Notes: generated from the sequence alone by a model not told the origin. 64,000 nucleotides of DNA from Amaranthus tricolor (GCF_026212465.1 NC_080063.1:18708797-18772796); one strand, 5' to 3'; positions 24,614 to 35,656 are shown, numbered from the stretch's first letter. Translations and numbers: made by a program.

Positions 24614-26763
24614 TGCAATTATTTATCGACCACATACATCTTTTCATCAATTGTATCCTTTAGTCTCCATACCATATCAAGGTAACTTTACACTCAAGTT
24701 TAGATATAATCAAAAACAAATAATGCTCTAATTAACTTACTTAGCATCATCATTTATATTAGTTTGCCTCATCATGGACTTCGGGGTCAAGTGTCATCTG
24801 TCTGATTACTATTTTAAGTTGTCTCCTACTTTAAATATAATAATTTTTATTAATTTAATTATTTTTCATATTCAAATTATTTTCTAATCACGGGTCAATT
24901 TCGACTCGAATATCGAGAACAATATATGAATTTCATTAGACTAATTTAAAAATAAAATTATTAAAAATTAGTTTGACATTTATAGCTAGGAATAACAACT
25001 AAAGTAAACAACACCAAATAAGTTGTACTAAGTACCAAAAACAAGCTTCCACCTTCTATTACAACTTTATTTGAATTCGATAAGATTTAGGTAAAGACCG
25101 TTTCATACTTCTTTAAATCAATTATAGTGAAATTGTCTCCTTTAAGATTTCATTTTCTTGTCAATTACTTCATCGTTATGTAACAATCTAGCTTTGCTTA
25201 TCAACATACCTAATTAATTAATAAAATATTAATGTGTTAATTAAACAAACTTTTATAATGACATGTATTACAGCTGTCTTTTTTATAACTACACTTTTTT
25301 TTAATGTGAGAAATTTTGGAGAAAGTGTATTAAAAAAAGTGCTTTGAAATTCTCAAAAATGAATAATTAAATATATTTATAAAAGAATTGTTTATATATA
25401 GTATACAAATTTATCATGGTGTTAGAAAATTTACAAATATCCAATAGGCTTTATTATTATTATTATTATTATTAATTATAATATACTAAAGAAGCTTTAA
25501 ATAACTAAAAATAAAAAGAAAAAAAAATACTAACAAATTTTTTATACACTACGTAATATAGCCATGCATTTTTAACACCATATATTCTTATTTATATTTT
25601 TTATTTTTAGCTCTTTAAGAGCCAGAATCTTATACTGTATGATACATAAGTAATAGGTGGTTCGGCTATAATGAATTCTTATGAAATCTATACTTCAAAT
25701 TATAAATTAACCTCGTCTAGATTTTGTCTTTGTACAGTCTTTTATGATTTTGGACATATGTAAGGTACATGATAATTACTTATAATTAGTCTTATAAGGC
25801 AAATCTCATATACATATAATTAGTTTAATTATTTTATTTTTAAGCCTTAAAATTTTTATAAAATATATAAACTTTTTCCTATTCTGCACACGTGTACTAT
25901 TTTCATTTTGAATCAAGTCATCTCATATGTCTTATTCCTAATTTAAACACTTTTTTTTATCATACACATGTGGTTCTTCTCCTAGTAAAAGCGCTACATG
26001 CTCTAACTGACACAAAACCAGACGCTAATTCTTACACCATGATATATATTCATAAACACAAATTCTTGTGAGAGACAATCTCTTTGAGAAATCATCTCCA
26101 ATTGAATCGGTCCGTAAAAAAATACAAAATAAAAATAAACATTAAATTTTAATGGAATGGGTCTGAAAGCATCTCTCAAGAGACTGACTGATTCATAAAT
26201 TTGATGAAGAGTAAAAATAAAACGTAAAAAACACATACCCGGGATAAAAGGCAAATCAAGGATTGCATTTGATTTCTAGCAACAGAATCACCAATAAAAG
26301 CCAAAGATTTGCCTCTTACAATCTCAAAAAACTGTCTTGGATTAAACAAAGGAAGTTCACAACCATCTGGTTTCCATTTCCATTTCATAAACTCATTATC
26401 TGGTCTTCCATATTTCATGCAATTTTGATGTTCATGGATAGCCCAACAACTTGTATTTGTATAATATGGACCCTCTGGATTTGGGACCCACTCCCCTGAA
26501 AATATATCACATTTTTTCCTTGTAGGAGGTAAAGACCCATGTTTTGGAACACTAGAAATTTCTTCATTTTCATTAATATTAATATTAATATTAGTGTATG
26601 AATTAGGGGTAGTAATTTGTTTTATTAATGGCTTTTTATTAAATGAAATGTTTTTAGCTAATTGTAGTGGGATTATTGTAAGAAGTATTAATGGAAAAGC
26701 TATTTGTAGGAAGAGTTTTAAGTTTATTTTAAGCTTTTGGGTTTTGGGTATGGAAACCTCCAT
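18060..26763 (-). CDS. Trichome birefringence-like polysaccharide O-acetyltransferase
   Basis: Two exons, 26763-26239 and 18884-18060, 1350 nt, 449 residues; the junction is phase 0 (LLSR then VEYP). Residues about 17-36 form a single N-terminal membrane anchor, placing the enzyme in the Golgi with a lumenal catalytic domain. The TBL domain follows: [19 protein letters not shown], the GDS motif ([10 protein letters not shown], Ser160) and near the end [16 protein letters not shown] with Asp405 and His408, completing the Ser-Asp-His set. Members of the family add acetyl groups to wall polysaccharides such as xylan, mannan, xyloglucan or pectin; this one resembles the TBL19-22 side, but the substrate cannot be told. 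The intron is 7354 bp, very long for the family, and packed with repeats. The two halves together equal one normal-length TBL, so I read them as one gene. Confidence 0.88.
19018..19190. mobile_element. GAGACGGTCTCAC-family repeat copies
   Basis: Contains GTCTTTCGGTGAGAC, then GGAGCCTATATGCTA, then GTCTCATGGTAAGATAGTCTC and ATACAAGAATAG, followed by a further GGTATGAGACGATCTCACTGTGACG. The palindromic ends facing each other look like a short inverted-repeat element, possibly two overlapping copies. In the TBL intron. Confidence 0.5.
19401..19454. repeat. AAT microsatellite
   Basis: About 18 uninterrupted AAT/ATA units in the TBL intron; likely variable in length between individuals. Confidence 0.9.
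20005..20352. mobile_element. GAGACGGTCTCAC-family repeat, two adjacent copies
   Basis: The first copy (about 20005-20136) has CGTCTTTGAGTGAGACGACC, GGAGCTTATATGC and GTCTCATGGTGAGACCGTCTT. The second (about 20220-20352) has a related start (GTGAGAAGGTCTAATCGCG) and AGTTCGTCTCATCGAGAGAC. Same interior words as the 19-kb copy. Confidence 0.5.
21481..22010. repeat. Four-copy tandem repeat, 126-130 bp units
   Basis: CTAGAAT recurs at 21511, 21641, 21769 and 21895, each followed by TTCTAATTAGGTTTTCTAA-type and ATTGTATTTTGTAGTCGA-type words. Downstream sequence to about 22140 (TGTGGGCGTAACTAATATATTG, GTCATGATAACC) reminds me of Copia LTR sequence, so this may be a solo-LTR remnant. That origin is a guess; the tandem structure is directly visible. 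Confidence 0.65.
22815..22995. mobile_element. GAGACGGTCTCAC-family repeat
   Basis: Bounded by GGCTGTCTCACAGTGAGACG on the left and CTCGTCTCACGGTGAGACGG on the right, each itself nearly palindromic, about 130 bases apart, in the TBL intron. Confidence 0.5.
23879..24129. mobile_element. Stowaway-like MITE (about 251 bp)
   Basis: Begins TA|CTCCCTCCTATTCACTTATT and ends with a degraded complement, GATGAATAAGAAGGAG|TA. The interior contains CCATTTGACTTTTTACC and AAGGTGACTTGACC in opposite orientation. Located in the TBL intron. Confidence 0.7.
24577..25475. repeat. Two trinucleotide microsatellites
   Basis: AAT repeats at about 24577-24612 and TTA repeats at about 25449-25475, both in the TBL intron. 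The DNA between them is AT-rich with nothing recognised. Confidence 0.8.
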
Positions 26764-26773
26764 TTGTTAGAGG

Positions 26774-26895
26774 TTGAGATAGAGATAGAGATAGAGATAG
26801 AGAGAGAAAGACAAAGAGATAGATGATGAAAGATTATTAGAGATGAGAAATCAGAGGAAATTGAGTGAATGAGAAGACTTTGGTTTCTAGCTATA

Positions 26896-26928
<33 letters not shown>
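26774..26928. repeat. GATAGA microsatellite and 29-base T run upstream of TBL
   Basis: GAGATA units run at 26774-26803, immediately before the TBL start codon, giving a CT-rich leader on the coding strand. A run of 29 T follows at 26900-26928. A TATAG on the minus strand at about 26891-26895 is a possible but weak TATA element between them. Confidence 0.6.
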
Positions 26929-26931
<3 letters not shown>

Positions 26932-27574
26932 GTTAAAAATAATATTGTTGAATTTGGTGCTATCAAGATTTGTTGTTTTTTTATTTTATTTAAAAAGGAG
27001 GAATATCATTGTAGATTTTGTTATTATTGATGGATATTATATTGTAGTACTTATTGTTATGTTGAACTTTAACTTTGGTGAATTTTAGGTAGTTTTAGTC
27101 ATGATTGGATTTTTTTAGAACATTTGTACTTTAAGTTTATGCATGTTAACATTTCACATAAAATATTGTTCCATTTTATTTAAATTACTGTATTTGGCTC
27201 GTGAAAATTTTTAAAGTTAAATATAGAAATTTTATTCAAAATATTGTATTTAACTCATTAGTGTGAGAGTTTTTAGAGTCAAATATAGTAATTTAAGTCT
27301 TGTATATATGAATTTGGTTCACTTTATTTTAGTGTGTACCAACATAAAATAATATTATTAAAATAGTATATTATTTTACTTTGACAAGTACAATCAAGTA
27401 AAATCATAAAAATATTTATTATTATTAAATTAATGCACATTAAAATAAGTCTATTCAAGACTTTTTCCTCGGTAACTAAAGAATGAACAAGATACATGTT
27501 GCATTATAAAGATTTTATGGCCCAATTGCAAATATTCACATGGGTTAAAATTCTTTTAATTGTTTTCTTATATT

Positions 27575-27880
27575 TATATATATTGAATATAAATAATATT
27601 TGATGATATGAAAAATTAATTTGTCAATTGAATAATTTATATGCAGCTTGATATTGGTTACATATACAGATATACTAATACACAAAATTGCTTTTGTATA
27701 TATATTGAATGTAAATAATATTTGATGATATGAAAGATTAATTTGTTAATTGAATATTTTATATCCAGATTGATATTGGTTAATATACTAATACACAATA
27801 TCAATAATATTTGATGACATGAAATATTTGATTTCTTAATAGAAAAACGCATATCCAGCTTGATACTGATTGTATTCAAA
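27575..27880. repeat. Imperfect tandem repeat, about 122 and 89 bp steps
   Basis: ATATTGAAT followed by AATAATATTTGATGA occurs at about 27581 and 27703, and AATAATATTTGATGACAT again near 27803. Each block is followed by CAG(A/C)TTGATA(T/C)TG. Three copies, the last shortened. Confidence 0.65.
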
Positions 27881-28563
27881 AATTTATCTGGATATATTAA
27901 TCTTATGATCTTATCTGTATTAATTTAATAAATAAGAGATATTTTCCTAATGATTTAATGAATACGCACTATAATAAATTTAACTTTTCGCGAAATTGAA
28001 TTTAGTTGCATTTCAAAAATACCAATGATATATATATATATTTAGTGTAATAATTATTGGTTTTTATTTTAAGTTTCACTATAAAGTGATTTAATGACAC
28101 TTTATTTGGCTTTTAGTGGCTTGTGTAATTGTTACTATAATTTATAATGACATTTATGAAAAATATCAGTAAATGCTATGTTGCGAAAAATTTTAGTATA
28201 ATTTTTATTATGCTGCTAAAGGGTCTAATAAATATTACTAAATCCAATATATATACTATTAGAATTCAAAGTAGCGATATTTAAATTAAATGTCGTTGAA
28301 TATATCTTACTTAAAAAAATTATGTTGTAGTGACAAATATCATTTATGCCAACAAAATTTATTTTTTGACTGGAGATATAATTTTTTTCACATACAACAA
28401 TACTAAGAATTAATTAAATTTGATTAAATATTAGGTGCATAGATTTAACTATTTCTTTTAAAAGAATAATAATGGGAAAGTCAAATTCTTCTTGATTAAA
28501 TAGAAGATACAATTTTTATCAGTTAATTGTGAGATTTTTAAAAGAAAATTTTACAATTAATTA

Positions 28564-28822
28564 TTCCCTCCGTTATTTTTTGTCTGTCTACTTTATATCT
28601 GTCTACTTCAAGAGAGACAAATTTAAATTAGATTTTTGAATATATTAAAGATAAAATATATTCATGTGATATCTTGTTAGATTTGTCTTGATGTAAAGTT
28701 TTTTAATATATATAATTTTTATAATTTTTTATGATGCGTACCTAGAGATATTAAAGCTTAAAATTTACTACAAAATGTGTGCAAGAGGTAAAATGGACAA
28801 ACAAAAAGAAACAGAGGGAAAA
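28564..28822. mobile_element. Stowaway-like MITE
   Basis: Left end TTCCCTCCGTTATTTTTTGTC and right end AGAAACAGAGGGAA, with TA next to the left end. The right boundary is approximate. Confidence 0.55.
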
Positions 28823-30723
28823 TAATGTTGATATAAGTGCTAAAATTGTGATCAATGTGGTCAAATTATATTTATTAATTGGAACTCTAATTACATAACA
28901 AAAATCATATATTGACCCCTAATCAAATTTACAAGTATATAACATAAGACACCTAACAAATTTTTTTTTTTTTTTTTTTTCATTTAGTCCAATTATATGT
29001 TATGCAAAGATTTTATTGTATACTCCTAGTACATGATGGGGCATATTATTATATGCTGATTATGCATTGAATAGATCTACCTAAGTTCAAATTAATTAAA
29101 TAATTAATTTCATATTAAATTAATTAATGGGTCTCTCAATTTGACCTTAATTACTGAACCAAATTTGGAATTTGTCCCCTATTCTGTAAGGCTTTAACCC
29201 ATAAATAATGTATTATATGATGAAAATATATGAGATCTGACAAGTAATACATATACTTTTTCTTATTGATCAAATTGAATATTAGTAATTAGAGTATATA
29301 CTACATTGTTGAGGCAACTTGATCACATGGTTAAGTTATCTTTATGACTTATGAGCATGCATTCTTTCAAATAAAAAACTGCTCTATTATTAATAATAAT
29401 AAAATTTAATTTTGTCTTAATTTAGAGTAAATAATATTTTTTATTAAAAAAGATTTTAAGTTCAATTTTCATATATCTTTTATTTTTTCCTAGCCTACCC
29501 TATAAATAAAAAACCATAATAGTGTTATGGTTCATTAAAATATTCTTCTATATTTTAAATTGTCTCTAAAATATTGTTCACCGTTATTTATTATTCTCTA
29601 ACTTACTCTAAGTCTAAGTAAAAAGAGTTTTCTAAAAAAATAAACTTACTACATTTTTTTATTACAACGCAGGTTAATAACAAGAGGGCTAAGTAGAAAT
29701 CAAATTCATGATCTTTTCTGAAAAACATGTTAAGCGTTACTACATTTTTTATTTACACTGCAACTAAGAATTAAGCCAATTCCCAATAAATTTACTACAT
29801 ACTATTATTGAAGTAAAATAATAAATTAAGTTCATAAAAACATGTTAACTTCAATAAAAAAAAAAACTAAGAAATTACAAATAAGTTAAGCTTTAGAAAA
29901 ATGAGTTTAATAAAAATAAGCAGAAGAGAATGAACTCATTAATGAGCTACCAAATTTAGTTTAAGAATATTGGCTAATTAATAGGAAAAGTACTGTTATA
30001 GACTTATAATAATGGCAATTAATATTATAAATAGAGAATTCGATTTGAATTAGTTAGACAGCAAACATTACTTGGACAGATCACCTGCCCTTTAATCAAA
30101 AGAAATTGATTTCATCAATGTTTAGCTTTCTTATGCAAAAAATAATGTAAATTAAACTAAATGTCTTAATTAATTAAAATATATTTCAATTCTATTGAAC
30201 ATGATTGAACTTATATACATTTATTATATCTCATTCTTTCATTACAAATTAATTATTTACATTCTATTATGAGGAGCAATTTCATGGGTATAGAAGGAGT
30301 AACAATTAACACATGATTAAGTCTTATATGAGACCGTCTCACCATAAGACGAACTTATTTCTTTAAATGATCACTTTAAGGTAATAAGTAACTACTTTAA
30401 AATTGTTAATAATCACTTTACGACAAATTCATATATATTGGACCAACTCATTAAAAATGATGCGACCATAAAAGAGTTTCAATTGAAAATTTGTGATAAT
30501 GATTATCTCGATCCGCAAATACATGTAGAGTCCACTATGTGAAAAGGTTTTAACTTGATAATAAGCGGACGGGCACAAGACAAATACTCTATACGGCCCA
30601 AAAAAGATCAGGCCCAAATGTGTAACTATAGTCTGATTGAATTTGGTTCATAATGGTGTCTCAAAGAGTCCGTATCTCACAACAATTTGTCTTTTATTGT
30701 ACATCTTTAATTTGGGAATATAG

Positions 30724-30776
30724 AGTACAGTCAGTAGATTGAGGGAATATAAAGTACAGTCAGTAGATTGAGGGAA
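30724..30776. repeat. 24-bp direct duplication, 29-bp period
   Basis: AGTACAGTCAGTAGATTGAG and the next few bases occur twice, at 30724 and 30753. Confidence 0.8.
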
Positions 30777-31019
30777 GAAAGAGTTAGTGAATTTCGATCT
30801 TTTAGCTGGAAAAAACAATATTGGCTCCAACTGAAACAAAATTCGATTCTCACATATCCTTTCTTAATCTTTTATTCATAAGCTCGTATTTCTCATCCTT
30901 TATTCGAATTAGTCACACTTTCCAATTCACACATCTTAAAGTTAATTTGGTGTATTTATTATTTTTATGTGGACTAAATTAATGATGTGCAATATGAAGA
31001 GTCAATAGCTAGCGAGTTA

Positions 31020-31589
31020 CGAGTGTATCTCGCTCATAGAAAAACTATGGACAGGGTCTGGGGAGGGAAGGACGACGACAACTCATACCCATAAAGGAGA
31101 GCGCAGCCATAGGAGTCTCCGGCTCGAAAAAGATAAAGAGACGTACCTATACAGGAAAGATAAATTAAAAGCCTATAAATAAAATAAATAAGTGGAACCA
31201 ACTACAAAAAAAGAAAACAAAAAAACTAATAATAAAGAAACGAGAAAATTAGGAGGGCAAGAACACCAAAAGGTAATCTAAGAGGACATCAGTAGTTTAA
31301 AACATGGATATGATGCCTCCAACTACCTCTATCCCTAGTCAGGCCCTCATAGAAGTTTAACTCATGCAAGTCAACTCTTATTTGCTCATCCTAAGTTCTC
31401 CTAGGTCTTCCTCGACTCTTACCCTCTACTATAATGCTTTTTACCCTTCTCAAAGGGGCGTCGAAAGTCTTTCTCTGTACATGTCCAAACCACCTCATGT
31501 GCCCTTTAGGGTCCACTTTAAAAAACAGTTTGGCCCGTCTGAAACTCAATCCAAAAGGGTCCAGTCTTTTTAGACTACTCCTAAAAATA
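31020..31589 (-). mobile_element. LINE 3' fragment, RTE-like, broken ORF
   Basis: Read on the minus strand, 31560-31289 encodes the C-terminus of a non-LTR retrotransposon polyprotein: MRWFGHVQRKT, APLRRV, RGRPRRT, then after an in-frame stop the family-like tail RGSWRHHIHV and a final stop at 31291-31289. Beyond it, 31150-31030 is the LINE 3' end, with words CGAGCCGGAGACTCC, CTCCTTTATGGGTATGAG and CAGACCCTGTCCATAG. The same 3' end occurs on two SINEs in this window. The element is 5'-truncated; a Stowaway-like element abuts it at 31590. I recall the LRWFGHV-type tail from plant LINEs; the RTE clade is an inference from the lack of a poly-A tail. Confidence 0.7.
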
Positions 31590-31806
31590 CTCCCTCCTAT
31601 TCTCATTAGTTGTTTTAATTGAATTAGCACTAATTTTAAGAAGAGAGAAGAGGGACCACATAAGACCCACATGAAAAGAGTGATAAGAGAGAAAAAGTAA
31701 GTGAAAAAGTAATCTATTAATAATAATAATCAAATAAAAAAATGAGACATTCCATATAAACATAACAAAGAGAAAATTTAGACGTTTGATTAAAATAGGA
31801 GAAAAT
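31590..31806. mobile_element. Stowaway-like MITE, degraded
   Basis: The left end TA|CTCCCTCCTATTCTCATTAG is clear. The right end, ATTAAAATAGGAGAAAATA, is diverged, so the right boundary is approximate. From 31806 to 32212 I see nothing further. Confidence 0.5.
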
Positions 31807-32344
31807 ACTATGTTTGTTCCTTTGATTTGACTTTGTTATATTGCTACTCTGTCCTTTTGAATTAGTACAAAGAGAAATAACATATTTTTTAAAAGAAAAA
31901 TGTTGATATTTGGTAAAAAATAAAGAGCGAAAATAAATTGTGTAAATAGAAATAAAAGAGAGTAAAAAAAATGTATGAATGAGATTAAAAAAATAATGGT
32001 CATTGTCCAAAATTGAAATATGCAAAACATGTGAATCTCACTTCATATGTGTAGTAGTTGAGAAAATTCTCTTATGTGATTTTACATTGATACTTTAGTG
32101 AAATGATTGACTAGCATATCTTCCTCCTACTATTACGGTTTTGAAAATAAATATCATCAAATTTGTCCATAGTCAAATCTTCTTTTATGTAAGCTTATAC
32201 ACACGAATTCATTAGTGGTCATAGGCTTATATACGAGCCAAAAATTTGAAATCCTTAGGCTAAAAAAAAAATTAATTAAATAAACTAAGAATTAAAAAAT
32301 TTTCAAAAGTAAGCGTGAAAATCCCAAACCTGTGAGTTGGCGCT

Positions 32345-32457
32345 GTTCACAATTAATTACTGCGAACAACCATAAAAGACAAAATAGATGTTCGCAGTTA
32401 GTAACTGCGAACAACTGTTTTGTCTTTTATGGCTGTTCGTAGTTAGTAACTGCGAAC
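32345..32457. repeat. Left subterminal palindrome array
   Basis: Three 23-base palindromes at 32345-32367 (degraded), 32390-32412 (perfect: arm GTTCGCAGTTA, central G, arm TAACTGCGAAC) and 32435-32457 (one change), at an exact 45-base step. The two 22-base spacers are reverse complements of each other in their core (ATAAAAGACAAAA against TTTTGTCTTTTAT), so the whole block is one larger inverted repeat. Confidence 0.9.
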
Positions 32458-32699
32458 AACTACTTAATATTTTTTTTTCCTTTTATTTTGAGTTGTTGTT
32501 TGTCGTATTTGCACTATAGACATTAGAATAGGTAATTACAAGTCGATGTATCTTTAAGGCGGCATGATTCATCGCCAAAACTACGATCATTCATAAGTCA
32601 AAGCTTGGAGGCTAATATAAAGTAATTAAGCATATATATACAACAAAATATATACAAATGTTTGAAATATACAATTCAATTAAAAAATATATATATGTA

Positions 32700-34354
32700 C
32701 ATAGTCGATCCAAATACACAAAAGTTAAACGTTAACGCTCACGACCCTCATCTACCCTATCCAACTGAGTTGGTCTCCTTCGCCTCCTACGATAGTAGGA
32801 GGCGTTCGGGTGTCGCTCTGGCAGTGGAGGGGACTGGTATTGTGATGGCCCAGCCTGCCAGGTCCCCGCAGCGTCAACGGGGTATGAGTGATCCATCTCC
32901 TCCAAATGGTAGTCATAAGCAGGAGAGGAGACGTGCGTATGGGCGGTAGTCGTTGAAGACTATACAATGACTTCCTGTATGAAGTGCTGGAACTGCAAGC
33001 CGATGAGCATGCCATGTGTAATCTCCCTCACTGGCTCCTCATGACTGTACTGCATCACGTCTACCGCACCTTGTGCTTGCAATTAATATTTAGTTAATGT
33101 AACATTATATTATTTAATTTGCAACTTAATCATATAAATGCAAATGAAGACTTACAAATTGGGTCATCGTAGGCGCAGCAGGTGCGTAATGTGCTGCTGC
33201 GAAGATGACACGTGGTGTCATCCATCGGCGCGTGATGGAGAGGAACCACGACATGTAGTCTGGTATAGTAGGTGCGCCATGATAATCGATTGGCGCACCT
33301 TGTGCCAGCAGCTCAAGTCTTCGATCCCAACGAGCGATGTGACGCCAGTTGATCTCCATCCAGTTTGCCCCAGCCTGATTTTTCCGCGAAATTAGGTGCA
33401 GCTGGTCTTCAGTGTCACAAGGCGGTGGGATGCCCTGTACCAACCCATATTGGCGCATTACGCGCTCTGGTAGATGTACTTCGACAATGTCGAAGCATAT
33501 GAGTGGCACAGAAGCCCTCCACGCCCCTGAATGAATCCCCGAGTGTTCGGGTACAGCTGTGTAGGCTTCCGCAGGGTATGGGTCCCACAAGAACTAGAAT
33601 ACATGTTACAAAAATGTAAGTGATATGTTAATTAAATTGTACTAATGTTAATGAGTACTGAAATTTTTAACTGATTGGGTCGTAGCAGGTCTAACTGATC
33701 TCGGTAGAATCCTAAAACGCTGCCGGTGTGCTTGCGCGTCCGGCGTGCAAAATTCCACCTTGAACCGTACGCAACATCTGGTTCGGGTTGCGGTGGAGGA
33801 GCAGTATCACCACGACCAACGGTTCTGTAAGGTTGGCCGATAAGAATATGCTCCCACGCCCACAGATGAACATTTGAAATGTAATTAGTATATAATTCAA
33901 CTCCTTGACGTTCTTTTGGGCAGCACCACATAGTCTCCTATATAGGTATCCAAGGGCTGCCGAGCCCCAGTTATACTCGCCTTTGTGCTCCCACATGTCG
34001 TCAAGTAAGGTTAAGTATAGGAGCTGTATTTGGTTGTTTGTTTTATCGGCAAACAACACAGCTCCTATCAAGTATAAGAGGTACGTCTTGGCTAGATGTA
34101 GGAGAAATGATTGTAGGAATGTTGCCTAGGGTCATGTCATTTGCTAGCGCATCCTCATTGACATCCACTTCGTCCTCAGAAGGATAGTCAATGAGCTCTT
34201 TACTCTCATTTCTATCATTCCAAGGTCCCATCTCAGCTATTTCTCCTAAGTTAACCATCGAATCAATTGGAACTTGATTCATAGGGGGTTGAGAAAAAAC
34301 ACAAAATGCGGAAGAAACGGCGAGATTTTCAGTTTCCTGAGTTAATATAGGCAT
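32700..34354 (-). pseudogene. Plant mobile domain (MAIL1/MAIN-like) gene, broken
   Basis: The minus strand shows PMD-family blocks in order: LLYLIGAVLFADKT and YNWGSAALGYLYRRLCG (about 34065-33910), HLWAWEHILIGQPY (about 33865 on), VLGFYRDQLDLL, then in the next exon (33590-33160) WRASVPLICFDIVEVHLPER, MRQYGLVQGIP and DYMSWFLSITRRW, then a C-terminal part from about 33075. Defects: a one-base frame shift between the second and third blocks (near 33866), an in-frame TAG near 32949, and no N-terminal half of the domain; instead an acidic segment (34354-34100, EDEVDVNEDALAND) adjoins at a possible TAG acceptor. Some GTs at block ends may be true introns. PMD proteins act in silencing in plants or ride on transposons; this copy is of the transposon type. 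Confidence 0.8.
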
Positions 34355-34572
34355 AGGGGTAGGAGTAGGATTAGAAGCACTATATTCCCTAATGGTACTT
34401 CTTCTAAGGTCCCATCTCTAATTTTGAAGTGCCAAATTAAAAGAGGAATGCAAGAATTGATGGAATGAATCAATGCTTTTCGAGGGAGAATGTCGAATGA
34501 AGTTAGGGTTTTGAGAAAATGGGTAAAAATGCGAAAAAATGAAACTGACCTGCGTTTTTGTAGAACAGGTCT

Positions 34573-34673
34573 GTTTGCAGTTAGTAACTGCGAACAACAA
34601 ATAAGACAAAACAGTTGTTCGCAGTTACTAACTGCGAACAACTATTTGTTGTTCGCAGTTAGTAACTGCGAAC
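34573..34673. repeat. Right subterminal palindrome array
   Basis: Three copies of the same 23-base palindrome at 34573-34595, 34617-34639 and 34651-34673, with steps of 44 and 34 bases, matching the left array. One spacer again contains AAGACAAAACAG, the counterpart of the left spacer. Confidence 0.9.
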
Positions 34674-35656
34674 AGGTCTAAACCATAGATTTGGAATTTT
34701 CACACTTACTTTTGGAAATTTTTTAAAACTTTGATTATTTAATTAATTTTTTTTTAGCTTAGGTATTTCAAAAATTCTACATGAACCTATGACAAACTTT
34801 TGGCTTCACCCAAAAAGCTTGATCCAAAAATTCAAAAGCTAAACATTCAAACCTTGAGTTAGCTTAGGTCACACACGAAGCCTATGATATGAATGGATTG
34901 AAAAAAAGAAAGATAAAAATAATGGGATTGCATTTACTTTATTTGGATATCAAAGGAAAGGAGGAAAATAAATGAGAGAAAACTATTCACATTTTAAACA
35001 AAAGAAAAGCATATTAATTAAAATTTTATTCAAACATAATCTAATTTTTTAATTAAATCCTTTTCAAGTCAGTTATTTTTAAATCACAAGTTATAAATTC
35101 ATTAATTTTCAATTATCTTATTAGTCAATTTCAAATCAGATTAAAATTAACAAATCTACGTGATATAAAAATTTAGTTCCAAAAAAAACTAACTACACTC
35201 ATATTAAAAATTTATTTTGGAGAGTTACAAAAGATTCTTGAATTGAGAGGACAATACATTTCCACATGATTGAAGAGTGAAGCATGACAAATTAGCTTGC
35301 TACTCGTACATCATTCATCACTAATTAATGGAATCTAAAAAGGTAACTAATATTTCCAAGAACTACCATCCAAAGATATTAATATACGACACAAAAATAA
35401 AATGTGATTGTTTTTATTGTTTTAAAAAGAACAAATTAAATAAAATAAAGAAAATGGACAAATTAAAGTGACAATTCATGCTTTTACATGCATAATGCAT
35501 TATCTTTTTTCTAGCAAAAATACTTGCCAAAGTTTGTATTTTGCATGTATCATTTTCTTTTAATTCTTACCATTGTAAAGTGGGTGATTACAATTAACAT
35601 TTCCATTCTATTTTATTAATTATTTACTTTAATACTATTTCATGTTTTATTATATA

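Larger units (their letters stand above)
26929..31019. other. Intergenic, AT-rich, repeats only
   Basis: No gene seen. Open frames here are short and without recognisable motifs. The stretch contains the 27.6-kb tandem repeat, a Stowaway-like MITE, a T run at about 28959-28980, a GAGACCGTCTCACC repeat at about 30315-30350 and a 24-bp direct duplication at 30724-30776. Confidence 0.55.
32213..34793 (-). mobile_element. Long-TIR (MULE-like) transposon carrying a mobile-domain gene
   Basis: The two ends are long inverted repeats of about 220-250 bp. The left arm runs GTCATAGG, TTTGAAATCCTTAGGC, AATTAATTAAATAA, AAAAGTAAGCGTGAAAAT and then a palindrome array. The reverse complement of the right arm gives GTCATAGG, TTTGAAATACCTAAGC, AATTAATTAAATAA, AAAAGTAAGTGTGAAAAT and its palindrome array. 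No transposase was found inside, so the element is non-autonomous. I could not see a 9-bp target duplication, so the MULE label is inferred from arm length and from the known association of plant mobile domain genes with such elements. Confidence 0.75.

Noticed and set aside
26176..26763. A complete short TBL protein ending soon after the GDS motif
   Set aside because: The frame reads through a clean donor (CGG|GTATGT) into intron; only splicing to 18884 gives a full-length enzyme with the DxxH motif.
32345..32457. CRISPR-like array (23-base repeats, 22-base spacers)
   Set aside because: The spacers are reverse complements of each other rather than unique, there are no cas genes, and the block sits in a transposon arm in plant DNA.
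34490..34681. A 63-residue open frame with a repeated FAVSNCEQ peptide
   Set aside because: It is the translation of the palindrome array, not a protein.
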